Positions 1 to 7,553 of a stretch of DNA of 64,000 nucleotides are shown here, piece by piece. This stretch comes from Deltaproteobacteria bacterium (GTDB lineage Bacteria > Myxococcota_A > UBA796 > GCA-2862545), in assembly GCA_007693595.1 (NCBI GenBank), contig REDI01000054.1, positions 1 through 64,000 of the forward strand, written 5' to 3'. The stretch's first letter is position 1. Each line of letters opens with the position of its first letter. The translations under genes were made by a program, and so were the position numbers. Under the pieces are notes generated by a model. That model worked only from the letters and a program-made list of their open reading frames with translations. It was not told the DNA's origin and made no database searches.

Positions 1-176
1 GCCATGGGAGGTGGCGGGGGGAGGGCTGTGCGGCGAATGGGCTCGACCCGAACGGCCTGGACTTCAGGGAGGGGGGGGGAGGCTCCAGGGAGGGCGCACC
101 ACAGAGCGGAGATGGCGAGCAAGAGGCCCGCGAGGCTGGCAGCGGCGCATCCGAGCTGACGACGTCGGGAGATCAA
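1..176 (-). CDS. N-terminus of a truncated membrane-anchored or secreted protein (left edge)
   Basis: I do not recognise this gene. Only its first 58 or so codons lie in the window; it runs off the left edge on the minus strand. The frame is open from a TTG at 176 to base 1. It begins MISRRRQLG, continues with a hydrophobic stretch (about residues 9-30, rich in Ala, Leu and Ile) and then a proline-rich segment. An arginine-rich start, hydrophobic core and proline-rich linker is what a signal peptide or signal anchor looks like. A stop codon lies upstream in frame with no ATG or GTG between it and the TTG. A GGAG stands eight bases before the TTG, which supports that start. It is divergent from the exonuclease III gene, and the bases between them probably hold both promoters. 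The alternative is chance coding-like sequence. Confidence 0.5.
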   Translation of the reverse strand, partial: MISRRRQLGCAAASLAGLLLAISALWCALPGASPPLPEVQAVRVEPIRRTALPPPPPM

Positions 177-230
177 GGGGTGCGCTCCGGCCCATGAGCG
201 TTAGCGGCGCTTCTTGCGCCGAGGTTCCCA

Positions 231-1019
231 ATGTTTAAGCTCACCACCTGGAACGTCAACGGTCTCAGGGCCGCGCTGCGAAAGGGCTTCCCCGGCTTCA
301 TCGGTCGCCATGGTCCCGACGTGCTGCTTCTCCAAGAAGTCCGAGCCCTGCCGGAGCAGCTCCCCAAGCCCTGGCGCGGACCCGAAGGTTGGTACACCAC
401 CTGGCATCCAGCCGAGAAGAAGGGCTACTCCGGGGTCGCGACCCTCACGCGCGCTCCGCATCAGGTGCTCGGGCGTGGCCTCCCTGGCGAGTCGGATCCT
501 GAAGGCCGGGTCCTGCACGTCTCGGTGGGTCCTGTCCAACTGGTCAACATCTACCTGCCCTCCGGCAGCTCCAGGCCCGAGCGTCAGGCCTTCAAGGAGG
601 CCTGGATGGAGCGCTTCCTCCCCTGGGCGGCCGAGCTCGCGGCGCGCCCGGAGCCGGTGATCCTCTGCGGCGACCTCAACATCGCCCACACCGAAGACGA
701 CATTTGGAACCCTACCTCCAATAAGGGCAGCTCCGGCTTCCTCCCTCACGAGCGAGCGTGGTTCTCGCGCCTGCTCCAGGTCGGGCTCGTCGATGTGCAG
801 CGTGCGCACACCGGACCTGGGAAGGGGCCGTACACCTGGTGGTCGAACCGGGGTCAGGCTCGCGCCAAGGATCGAGGATGGCGGATCGATTATGTGCTCG
901 GCAACGCCGCGGCCTCCTCCGCGGTACGCGACGTGGTGGTGGACCGTGAAGCGGGGATCACCGCCTCGGATCACGCCCCGGTGACCGTCACGTTCGACCT
1001 GCCTATCCACAATGGGTGA
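231..1019 (+). CDS. xthA: Exodeoxyribonuclease III (AP endonuclease family), copy 1
   Basis: This 262-residue protein belongs to the exonuclease III/AP endonuclease (endonuclease-exonuclease-phosphatase) family, which cuts DNA at abasic sites in base excision repair. The family landmarks are in order: TTWNVNGLR at the N-terminus, LLQEV with the metal-binding Glu36, CGDLNIAH with Asp148 and Asn150, and a C-terminal SDHAPV with Asp247-His248. The length is that of a complete single-domain enzyme. ATG at 231 has a GAGG six bases upstream. A second, clearly different family member lies at 29327-30106 on the minus strand; this copy has a shorter substrate loop and the two are not recent duplicates. 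The stop codon sits inside a 22-bp tandem duplication. Family assignment is secure, but which paralogue is the main AP endonuclease cannot be told from sequence. Confidence 0.93.
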   Translation: MFKLTTWNVNGLRAALRKGFPGFIGRHGPDVLLLQEVRALPEQLPKPWRGPEGWYTTWHPAEKKGYSGVATLTRAPHQVLGRGLPGESDPEGRVLHVSVGPVQLVNIYLPSGSSRPERQAFKEAWMERFLPWAAELAARPEPVILCGDLNIAHTEDDIWNPTSNKGSSGFLPHERAWFSRLLQVGLVDVQRAHTGPGKGPYTWWSNRGQARAKDRGWRIDYVLGNAAASSAVRDVVVDREAGITASDHAPVTVTFDLPIHNG

Positions 1020-1051
1020 GTACACGATGCACGATGGGTGAGCACACGATG
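1008..1051. repeat. 22-bp tandem duplication across the xthA stop codon
   Basis: Two adjacent 22-bp copies (1008-1029 and 1030-1051) differ at two positions. The core ATGGGTGAG occurs in both. The first copy contains the xthA stop (TGA, 1017-1019), and the second repeats the same triplet in noncoding sequence. It looks like a local slippage duplication rather than a regulatory site. Confidence 0.75.
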
Positions 1052-1140
1052 GGGGAAAACACGAACGAGTGAGCGACCTGGTCCGAGTCCCACCCGGGCG
1101 CCGCCGCATGCGCTACACTCAGAGGGAACCGGGAGTCCTC

Positions 1141-1566
1141 ATGTATTTCGATCACGTCCGCTGCCCCGCCTGTTCCGCCCAGTTCGATCCCGAGAAGATC
1201 GACGGCCGAGGCGGGGTAGCTTCTTGTCCCGCCTGCGGGTCCCAGCTCGACATCAAGAGCTTGTTCGGCGTCTCCGCGCACCTCACCGAAGCCGACGCGC
1301 CCGAGGCCCACATCGACGATCTCGTCGAAGGATACGGCGCAAGCGGCAAGGCGTGGCGCACCACCGGCGGCTACGACCCCCTCGCGGGCGACGCTCCGTC
1401 GGAGCCCTCCGCGCGACGCGGCCCGGCGCACGAAGGGCCTCCGCCCTCGGGAAGGACGAACCAGACCGGCCTCGCCCGCCGTCCCAGCGACGACGACGAC
1501 GAACTCGGTCCCGAAGACGGCGCCTCGGCCGTCCTGCGCGCCCTGCGGGATCTGAAGCGCCGGTAG
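1141..1566 (+). CDS. Zinc-ribbon protein with acidic disordered tail
   Basis: A 141-residue protein with two CPAC knuckles (Cys8/Cys11 and Cys29/Cys32) spaced like a zinc ribbon of the kind often seen at the N-terminus of myxobacterial regulatory or membrane proteins. The remainder is low-complexity, rich in Pro, Arg and Gly, with a run of four Asp near residue 120 and an Arg/Lys-rich C-terminus (RALRDLKRR). No membrane segment or catalytic motif is visible. ATG at 1141 is chosen over an in-frame GTG at 1069 because the zinc ribbon starts at once and the 24 upstream codons look noncoding; a GGGAG lies nearby. A role in nucleic acid or protein binding is possible, but the function is unknown. 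Confidence 0.7.
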   Translation: MYFDHVRCPACSAQFDPEKIDGRGGVASCPACGSQLDIKSLFGVSAHLTEADAPEAHIDDLVEGYGASGKAWRTTGGYDPLAGDAPSEPSARRGPAHEGPPPSGRTNQTGLARRPSDDDDELGPEDGASAVLRALRDLKRR

Positions 1567-1596
1567 CGATCTCGGAACGTCGGGTGGTCTTGGGGC

Positions 1597-2250
1597 TTAG
1601 GGTGGCGGTCCCGCGGTTCGGGCCCAGTTGGGCAGGGGCACGGGATCGGTGCGCAGTCCTGAAGGCCCCTGGAGTCCCGCATGGTGCAGCCTGAAAGTGC
1701 AGGCCCAGCCTTCGGGGGTCGGGCCTCCGCCGTAGCGTCGATCGCCCTGGAGCGCGAGTCCGACCGAGGCGGCGTGCACTCGGATCTGGTGGGTGACCCC
1801 GGTCGTGATCACCGCTTGCCACAGACCGTCACCGAGGTGAGTGAACTCGGTATAAGCGTCGTACCACCGTCCTCGGTGAGGCGTGTTGGCGCCTCGCCGC
1901 ACCACCATCCGGCCGGAGCGGCGCTTGTCGTGCGCGATGGGCGTCTTCACGACGTGATGGGACCAAGGTACGGTGCGGGCGGTCTGAAAGCGGTAGCTCT
2001 TGCGGAGCCTTCGAGCCTTGAAGTGATCGCGGAGCTGCTCCAGCTCCTCGGGGGAGTCCGCCACGAGGAGCGCTCCTGAGGTCGGCACGTCGAGCCGGTG
2101 GGCGATCCCTCCTTCGAAGCCCTCCGGCCATTCGATGGCTCGGCGCCACGGCTGGGCCGCGAGCAGGTCGCGGAGGCAGCAGGGACCATGAGGGTCGGCA
2201 TGGGGAGGAAAGACGGTCTTTCCAGCCTCTTTGTTCCACGTGGTCGTCAT
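1597..2250 (-). CDS. RluA-family pseudouridine synthase
   Basis: A 217-residue enzyme of the RluA/RluC/RluD family, which isomerises uridine to pseudouridine in rRNA or tRNA. The signature GGIAHRLDVPTSG is present, with the catalytic aspartate at residue 54. The downstream THQIRVHAA and the late GDRRYGG are the usual RluA-family motifs. There is no N-terminal S4 domain, so it resembles the short RluA or TruC-like forms rather than RluC/D. The basic, Pro-rich C-terminus is not conserved in type. The target RNA position cannot be deduced. It is transcribed away from the next gene on the plus strand, with under 100 bp between their starts. Confidence 0.88.
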   Translation of the reverse strand: MTTTWNKEAGKTVFPPHADPHGPCCLRDLLAAQPWRRAIEWPEGFEGGIAHRLDVPTSGALLVADSPEELEQLRDHFKARRLRKSYRFQTARTVPWSHHVVKTPIAHDKRRSGRMVVRRGANTPHRGRWYDAYTEFTHLGDGLWQAVITTGVTHQIRVHAASVGLALQGDRRYGGGPTPEGWACTFRLHHAGLQGPSGLRTDPVPLPNWARTAGPPP

Positions 2251-2338
2251 GGGGCCAGCCTATCTCGACGGTGCGGTCCTCGACCGCTATTCTGGGCTCG
2301 GCGGGAACGGTAGGTTAAGCCATCCTCGCGAGGTATCC

Positions 2339-2896
2339 GTGTCCGAAGGTGAACGCCGTGGCCCCTTTCAGGGCTTCAAGATCGAGGTCGACCCCGAGCG
2401 GGTCGAAGAGACGCTCCGCGAGCTCCGCCAGCGCATCGGGCAGACCTTTCAAGCCAGCCGCTACACCAAAGTCCGCTTGTCTTATCGCGGGCGGCGGCTC
2501 GGCCCCGACATTCCGCTGGCGGTCTTTGTTGCTGGCGAAGGGGCAGCCTTCTGGCTTCTCTCTCCGCTGCCCGCGCTCCTGGTCAACCTCGGGGCCAAGG
2601 CGGTGCTCGACGTCGAGTTCATCCACGACGCGGCGGAGCTGGTCCAAGAAGGGCTGCAAGCCTACCTCGACGGCGAGCTTGAGCTGGCCGAAGAGCGCTA
2701 CCGCGAGGCCCTTCGGAAGCGCCCCGACGATCCGGCGGCCCTGTATAACCTCGGCACCCTCCTTCGGGTCTCGGGGCGCCCCGATCAAGCGCTCCCCTAC
2801 CTTCGGCGCGCCGCCATGGGTCCCGAGAGCCACCCCGACGTGGTGCGGGCGAGCCAAGCCCTCGCCCGTCTCGAACAGGATGACCCCAAACCCTGA
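2339..2896 (+). CDS. DUF4342-like domain plus TPR protein
   Basis: A 185-residue protein with two parts. Residues 12-95 contain a pattern (basic strand, IPL followed by a hydrophobic stretch, and a final LDVEFI) resembling the DUF4342 domain; the hydrophobic part, 58-90, could insert into a membrane or pack as a helix. Residues 98-165 form TPR-like helices (AYLDGELELAEERYREAL, then YNLGTLLRVSGRPDQALPYL), a protein-protein interaction module. GTG at 2339 is preferred because GCGAGG lies five bases upstream and earlier starts would overlap the divergent pseudouridine synthase gene. A lipoprotein gene follows 36 bp later and may be co-transcribed. Function unknown. Confidence 0.75.
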   Translation: MSEGERRGPFQGFKIEVDPERVEETLRELRQRIGQTFQASRYTKVRLSYRGRRLGPDIPLAVFVAGEGAAFWLLSPLPALLVNLGAKAVLDVEFIHDAAELVQEGLQAYLDGELELAEERYREALRKRPDDPAALYNLGTLLRVSGRPDQALPYLRRAAMGPESHPDVVRASQALARLEQDDPKP

Positions 2897-2932
2897 GGCG
2901 GGCGGTGCCGCTCGTCGCGACGTAGGAACCTC

Positions 2933-3475
2933 ATGCTCCGTCTCTTCTCTGCTGTGATTGTGTTCGCCGCTTGTACGCCGGCCGACACCCGAACCCTCGA
3001 GCTCGACGGACCCGAGACCGTCGTTGTCGACCACTTCGGTCCGGTCCGTGGTCCCTCACCCAAGCTCTCGGACGGCTCGGTGCCCGACACGGTCTCGATC
3101 ACGGTCACCCCCCCCGAGATCGGAAAGGTCGAAGGCATCGTGGTGTCCGCGGAGTCGGCGGGCGAGGCGCAGATCGAGCTCGACTGGAAGGGCCAGAAGG
3201 CGAGCTGGACGCTCAAGGTCGAGCCCAAGGTGGTGCTCCGAGTGGTGGACCCGCCAACCTATCTTCGGGTCGGCGAGCGCCAGCCCCTCCACCTCGAGGC
3301 GATGGTCGGCGGTCGCGCCAGCGACCCGGGCGACGTCACGTGGACGAGCAGCGCGCCTCAGTACGCCACCGTCGCCGCCAGTGGCGAGGTCCAGGCGGTC
3401 GCGCCAGGAACCGTCTACATCATCGCGAAGAGCGGAGAGTCCGAGGCCATGGTCGAGCTGGTCGTCCAGCCCTGA
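2933..3475 (+). CDS. Lipoprotein with bacterial Ig-like (BIG2-type) repeats
   Basis: A 180-residue predicted lipoprotein. The signal peptide MLRLFSAVIVFAAC ends in a lipobox with Cys14. The mature part is made of beta-rich Ig-like modules; the C-terminal one (VTWTSSAPQYATVAASGEV, then VQAVAPGTVYIIAKSG) has the typical BIG2 pattern, in which a value is contrasted as a constant and time-varying term. Such domains act as structural or adhesive spacers on the cell surface. There is no enzyme motif. It follows the TPR gene closely and converges on lepB, whose stop is 12 bp away. The domain family is fairly secure; any ligand is unknown. Confidence 0.82.
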   Translation: MLRLFSAVIVFAACTPADTRTLELDGPETVVVDHFGPVRGPSPKLSDGSVPDTVSITVTPPEIGKVEGIVVSAESAGEAQIELDWKGQKASWTLKVEPKVVLRVVDPPTYLRVGERQPLHLEAMVGGRASDPGDVTWTSSAPQYATVAASGEVQAVAPGTVYIIAKSGESEAMVELVVQP

Positions 3476-3487
3476 GGCCCCGGGCCG

Positions 3488-4345
3488 CTACTGGCTCGGA
3501 TGGGTAGGCAGGACTTCGCCATAGAGGCCCTGGCCGACGCGATCCCAGCGGAAAGTTGGAGGGAAGCTGCCTCCGCAGTGGTCGAAGCTCACCGCGATGA
3601 AGTGGGCCTTGCCCATGATCAGCTCGTGGTCGACGAAGCCCCACTCTCGGCTGTCGCCCGAGTTGTCGCGGTTGTCTCCCATGACAAAGACCTTGCCCGG
3701 TGGAACGGTGACCGGACCGTAGGAGCGGTGGGTGCCGCTGCGCTCGATGTCGGTGAGCTTGGCGTGAGAGGTGCCCGAGAGGTGCTCCGTCCAGAAGGTG
3801 GCGGTCTTGGGGCGGACGCAGTCGGCGTCGTCGTAGGCGTAGGTCCCGTTAGACTCTCGATCCTGCGCGATGCCGTTGATGACGACCTGGTTGTCGCGCA
3901 CCTCGACTTGATCCCCGGCCACCGCCGCGACGCGCTTTATGTAGTGTAGGGCCTTGTTCTTGGGCCAGCGGAAAACGATGACATCACCCCGCTTGGGGGA
4001 GGCCCAGTCGATCGCCTGCCAGCGCTCGTAGCCGATGGGGTTGGGGACCCAGAGACCGTAGCTATATTTGCTGACGAGCACATAGTCGCCGATCAGCAGG
4101 GTCGGAACCATCGAGGTCGAGGGGATGTTGAACAGCTGAAAGACGAAGGTACGCAGGACGATGATCGCGAGGATCGCCGGTCCCCAGCTCTTGAGGAGCT
4201 CCAGCAGCCACCCGCCGAGGGAGGGGTTGTCTTCAACCTCCGCCTCCGCCTCTGCCTCCGCTTCGGCCTCGGTCTGGGTGTCTGGGGCCGAGTCCACCGC
4301 CTCGGGCGTATCGGTGGGGGGCTCGGGTGGCGGGCTCTGGCTCAC
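3488..4345 (-). CDS. lepB: Signal peptidase I
   Basis: Type I leader peptidase, which removes signal peptides from exported proteins at the outer face of the inner membrane. One transmembrane helix lies at about residues 52-70. The catalytic serine is in PSTSMVPT (Ser78) and the catalytic lysine in HYIKRVAAVAGD (Lys137). The GDNRDNSGDSREWG box is intact. The insert with DDADCVRP and a later Cys is typical of deltaproteobacterial-type enzymes. An unusual cytoplasmic tail of about 45 residues is acidic and built on an alternating Glu-Ala run. GTG at 4345 is preferred to GTG at 4351 because AGAGG then sits five bases upstream. The many signal-peptide and lipoprotein genes nearby would include its substrates. 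Confidence 0.95.
   Translation of the reverse strand: MSQSPPPEPPTDTPEAVDSAPDTQTEAEAEAEAEAEVEDNPSLGGWLLELLKSWGPAILAIIVLRTFVFQLFNIPSTSMVPTLLIGDYVLVSKYSYGLWVPNPIGYERWQAIDWASPKRGDVIVFRWPKNKALHYIKRVAAVAGDQVEVRDNQVVINGIAQDRESNGTYAYDDADCVRPKTATFWTEHLSGTSHAKLTDIERSGTHRSYGPVTVPPGKVFVMGDNRDNSGDSREWGFVDHELIMGKAHFIAVSFDHCGGSFPPTFRWDRVGQGLYGEVLPTHPSQ
4238..4273. repeat. 6-bp degenerate repeat in lepB (Glu-Ala run)
   Basis: About six degenerate copies of a CTCCGC unit inside lepB encode the alternating Glu-Ala stretch of the cytoplasmic tail. The repeat is in frame, so gain or loss of units would change only tail length. Confidence 0.7.
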
Positions 4346-4431
4346 GTACACCTCTCGCGGGTCGGGCTGCCTATCGGATCTTCACGGTCAGGTCCAACCG
4401 GCCGGTTAGGATGGCGTGTGTTGGAGGTCTC

Positions 4432-5046
4432 ATGCAGCTGAGCCTGGATCGCTTGCGGGCTGCTTTGGCTCGCGAACCGCAGACCATCCCCCTCCCCGGC
4501 GGAGGAGGGCGGGCCGCGGTGGCCGCGGTGCTCACCCACGGGCTCGATCTCGTGCTCCTGCGTCGCGCGGACCGATTGGGCGATCCTTGGAGTGGTCACG
4601 TCTCCTTTCCGGGGGGGCGAGTCGAGCTCGACGAGACGCCCCTCCAAGCCGCCGTACGCGAGACGCGCGAAGAGATCGGGCTCGATCTGGAGGGCGCCGA
4701 GCTCTTGGGCCCCCTGGATCATTTGCGCACGATGGGTCCGCTCCCTCCGCTCGTGATCCACCCCTACGTCTTCGCGGTCCCCGACCTGCCTCCTCTCCAG
4801 CCTAACGAAGAGGTCGCGTCGGTCCACACCCTTCGGCTTCGGGTCCTCCTCGAAGGCCGTGGGCGGGGGCTCATGCGTCATCCGTGGCGCGAGCAGGAGC
4901 TCACCTTTCCTAAGGTGGACTTCGAAGGCGGACGGCTCTGGGGCCTGACCCTCCACATGGTCGACGATCTGCTCCACCGCCTCGACGGAGAGGGACGCGG
5001 ACTCGAGCGCAACCGACAACGCGGTCAGGTGCCCTGGGAGCGGTGA
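4432..5046 (+). CDS. Nudix hydrolase, CoA-pyrophosphatase (NudL) type
   Basis: A 204-residue Nudix hydrolase. The Nudix box runs from GG at residue 61 through RETREEIGL at 77-85, with all metal-binding Glu present. Just before it, LLRRADRLGDPWSGHVSFPGG matches in type the extra motif (L-x-x-R ... H-x-G-x-x-SFPGG) that marks CoA and acyl-CoA diphosphatases, so cleavage of CoA to 4'-phosphopantetheine and 3',5'-ADP is the likely reaction. ATG at 4432 has GGAGG four bases upstream; an earlier in-frame ATG would overlap lepB. Its last 22 bases overlap the end of the convergent receiver gene. The family is secure and the substrate is inferred. Confidence 0.88.
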   Translation: MQLSLDRLRAALAREPQTIPLPGGGGRAAVAAVLTHGLDLVLLRRADRLGDPWSGHVSFPGGRVELDETPLQAAVRETREEIGLDLEGAELLGPLDHLRTMGPLPPLVIHPYVFAVPDLPPLQPNEEVASVHTLRLRVLLEGRGRGLMRHPWREQELTFPKVDFEGGRLWGLTLHMVDDLLHRLDGEGRGLERNRQRGQVPWER

Positions 5047-5435
5047 GCGCTCGAGGCGTCGCGGAGCGCGCCCCGCACATGATCGACGAAAGCAGACATG
5101 CGAAAAGGCTTCCAGAGGACGGTGGCGCCGATCTTGGCGGCGTCGCATACGAGGTCTTCAGACGCCCTGCCGCTGATGAGCACGAGGACCGGGGCGCCGT
5201 GGCGCTGGAGGTCTTGCAGGAGCTCTAGCCCGGTACGGTCGCCGAGCGACTGGTCGGTCACGACGAGCGCCAGAGAGACGCCATCCGAGGCGCGCTCCTG
5301 GATGGCTCGCTCCGCTGCGAGCGCCGAGGTGGCGGTGATGAGCTCGAACTCGGGGAAGCTGTGCTCGAAGACCTCGGCCATGACCGAGAGGAGGTCCGAG
5401 ACGTCGTCGACCAGTAGTGCGATGGGCTTGGTCAT
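5025..5435 (-). CDS. Stand-alone response regulator receiver domain
   Basis: A 136-residue protein consisting only of a CheY-like receiver domain. Asp10-Asp11 form the acidic pocket, Asp61 (LVVTDQSLGDRTG) is the phosphorylation site, Ser89 (LISGR) the switch residue and Lys109 (LWKPF) the conserved lysine. There is no output domain. Such proteins pass phosphate between histidine kinases and other partners or act by binding a target. No histidine kinase is encoded near it, so its partner is elsewhere. ATG at 5435 has GGAG five bases upstream and is preferred to an in-frame GTG six bases earlier. Confidence 0.9.
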   Translation of the reverse strand: MTKPIALLVDDVSDLLSVMAEVFEHSFPEFELITATSALAAERAIQERASDGVSLALVVTDQSLGDRTGLELLQDLQRHGAPVLVLISGRASEDLVCDAAKIGATVLWKPFRMSAFVDHVRGALRDASSAHRSQGT

Positions 5436-5558
5436 GCTCACTCCATCGGGGGAAGGAGCGAAGATAGCACGAACGCGCTCGCTGTGAAGAGGGGTGTCCT
5501 GCGAACTTCGGGCTGGACGGCCTCCGCACGGCTCCCGGGGAGACAGGTGGGGCGTCCG

Positions 5559-6131
5559 CTAGCGATCGTCTGTGTCTTTCTTGGCCTTTTTGGCTGGGCG
5601 CCGACGTACCCAATCGCGGGCCGTCGTGAAGGCCGCTTGGGTGAGCTCGGGGTTGGCGGCGACGATCTTGCCGAGTGAGCTGGCGGTGCGGGCCGTCTTG
5701 CGGGCCAATCGCCGGGTCTTGTCGACGCGCTCCCCGGCTCGCCTCGCTCCCTCGCGCAGGCTGTCCCGCCCGGCACGGAGCACCTGAGAAGCTCGCGCGG
5801 GATCGGCCCAAGAGGTCATGGGTCCGAGCTGCTCTTCGAGCTGAGCCAGGCTGAGTTCGCGTGGCAGCCGGGCGAGAGCCTGTCCGGCCAGATCCGCAGA
5901 GACGGTGCCCATCGCACGCCCCGTGTGGCGCGCGGCGCGAAGGAGCTCTTCGACCACGGCCCTGCGCACCTGGTCCTCGGTGAGGGCGTAGCGCTCCAGC
6001 GCCGACGCCTGGACCCGCTGGCGGTGGCCGGTGAGCGCGAAGATCGGGAGCGGCCCCGCAGGGATCGCCACCCCGTCGGGGATCTGCCAGAACCGAGCGC
6101 GGTCGGCATCAAACCAGACGGTGGTGGACAT
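5559..6131 (-). CDS. Uncharacterised protein downstream of the aminotransferase
   Basis: I do not recognise this 190-residue protein. It begins MSTTVWFDADRARFWQI. The N-terminal half is mixed alpha/beta in appearance, and the C-terminal half is strongly helical and basic, ending in a lysine/arginine cluster (RRRPAKKAKK) followed by an acidic tip. There is no signal peptide or membrane helix. ATG at 6131 has a GAGG eight bases upstream; the longer open frame to 6242 would overlap the aminotransferase gene. It starts 13 bp after that gene's stop on the same strand, so the two are probably one transcript. A DNA- or RNA-binding role is possible from the basic tail, but this is a guess. Confidence 0.7.
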   Translation of the reverse strand: MSTTVWFDADRARFWQIPDGVAIPAGPLPIFALTGHRQRVQASALERYALTEDQVRRAVVEELLRAARHTGRAMGTVSADLAGQALARLPRELSLAQLEEQLGPMTSWADPARASQVLRAGRDSLREGARRAGERVDKTRRLARKTARTASSLGKIVAANPELTQAAFTTARDWVRRRPAKKAKKDTDDR

Positions 6132-6144
6132 GGGCACCTCGGGG

Positions 6145-7449
6145 TCAGAGCGATCGCAGCAGCCCTGCGATGCGGTCGAGCGCGGCCTCGACCTCGGCCC
6201 CTGAGACCGCGCCGATCGAGAAGCGCACCCAGCCTGTGCCATCAGGATAGCCGAAGGTCACGAAGGGCACGATCGCCGTGCCCGCCTCGTGGAGGAGGAG
6301 GTGTCGTATATCTTCGTCGGTCTCGATCTTCTGACCCTTGAAGCTCGCGCCGTGAAGGGCGAAGCGCGCGGTGACGTAGAGGGCGCCCTCGGGTTTGACG
6401 GGGTACACCGGGAGCCCCTCGGCGTTCATCGAGGTGAAACCGTTGTACAGAGCGAGCTGTCTCTTGGCGACTTCAGCGCGGAAGGTCTTGGACCAAGGCT
6501 CCATCGGTGAGATCTCGGCCAGGGTACGAGCGGTGGCGATCTGAGGAGCACGCCCGGCCCACGCGCCCATGTGCCCGATCAGCGCCTTCATTGGGGCCAG
6601 CACCCAAGGCGGGCACGCAGCCCATCCCACGCGAACCCCGGTTGCGGCCCAAGACTTCGAGATCGCGTCGACCAGGACCGTGTATCGGGCCATCTCGGGG
6701 TTGGCGTGGATCGGGGTGATGTGCTCGACGTCCTGCAGGGTGAGCTGCCAGTAAACCATGTCGTAGAGCAAGTAGAGGGGGCGCTCCCCGGTGCCTTCGC
6801 GTCGCCGGTTCTCGGTCACGATCGCGTCGCTGATCGCCTTCATGGCTGCGCGAGAGATCGCCGTGCCGGACGGGTTCTGTGGACTGTTGATCACGAGCAG
6901 TCGTGCGGTCTGCAGGTGCGGCGCGATGTCGTCGGCGGTGAGCATAAAGCTGTGCTCGGGCCTCGCCACGAGTGCAACGCCCTCGGCGCCGTTCAGATCG
7001 ACATAGTATTCGGTGTTCCAGCTCGGGACCTGGTAGACAACGGTGTCGCCCGGATCGACGAGGCAGGCGAAGGCCGCGTAGATGAGAGGCCTGGCCCCGG
7101 AGCCGACTTGGATGGTGCCTTCGGGAAAGCTCAGGCCGAGAACCCGGCGGTAATAGTCACGAACCGCGGCGCGGAGCTCGGGGGTCCCTACGGCGGGGGG
7201 GTAGAAGGTCTGGCCCTCGCCCTGTGCCCGCTGGAGATGCTCGAGGAATAGGGGTGGAACACGAAACTCACTGGGCGCGAAGTCGCCGATCGTAAAGTTC
7301 GCGACGTCGACGCCGCGCGCCTTGAGGTCCAGAACCTCGCCGGCGATCGCGAGGATGGTCGAGCCCTTCATCGAGCGAGCCAAGGCGCTGGCGGAGCGCT
7401 CCGGTAGGGTCTTGGGGTCGGCGAGCCAGGGGGAGGTGTCGATGGGCAT
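6145..7449 (-). CDS. Class I/II PLP-dependent aminotransferase
   Basis: A 434-residue fold-type I aminotransferase. The PLP-lysine is in SKSWAATGVRVGW (Lys265), with the conserved arginine (Arg273) contacting the substrate carboxylate region. NSPQNPSG (Asn192) and LLYDMVYW (the aspartate at 230 that pairs with the PLP ring nitrogen) are also present. This is the aspartate/tyrosine aminotransferase superfamily; the preferred amino acid cannot be told from motifs. Family members of this size commonly make or use aspartate, alanine or aromatic amino acids. The gene is first in a two-gene unit with the uncharacterised 190-residue protein and is divergent from the ABC exporter. Confidence 0.92.
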   Translation of the reverse strand: MPIDTSPWLADPKTLPERSASALARSMKGSTILAIAGEVLDLKARGVDVANFTIGDFAPSEFRVPPLFLEHLQRAQGEGQTFYPPAVGTPELRAAVRDYYRRVLGLSFPEGTIQVGSGARPLIYAAFACLVDPGDTVVYQVPSWNTEYYVDLNGAEGVALVARPEHSFMLTADDIAPHLQTARLLVINSPQNPSGTAISRAAMKAISDAIVTENRRREGTGERPLYLLYDMVYWQLTLQDVEHITPIHANPEMARYTVLVDAISKSWAATGVRVGWAACPPWVLAPMKALIGHMGAWAGRAPQIATARTLAEISPMEPWSKTFRAEVAKRQLALYNGFTSMNAEGLPVYPVKPEGALYVTARFALHGASFKGQKIETDEDIRHLLLHEAGTAIVPFVTFGYPDGTGWVRFSIGAVSGAEVEAALDRIAGLLRSL

Positions 7450-7553
7450 GAGCGCTCCGGGTCAGGTCGAGGGGTATCCCAAGCCCGCTCTCCTCGCTGC
7501 CTGCTTGCCTGTTCGCGGCGGGTGTGAACAGCGCAGGGGATGAAGGAGCGCGT

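Noticed and set aside
11-238. A 75-residue plus-strand frame at the left edge
   Set aside because: It is Gly/Arg-rich without any domain-like pattern or ribosome site, and the opposite strand gives a credible signal-anchor sequence instead.
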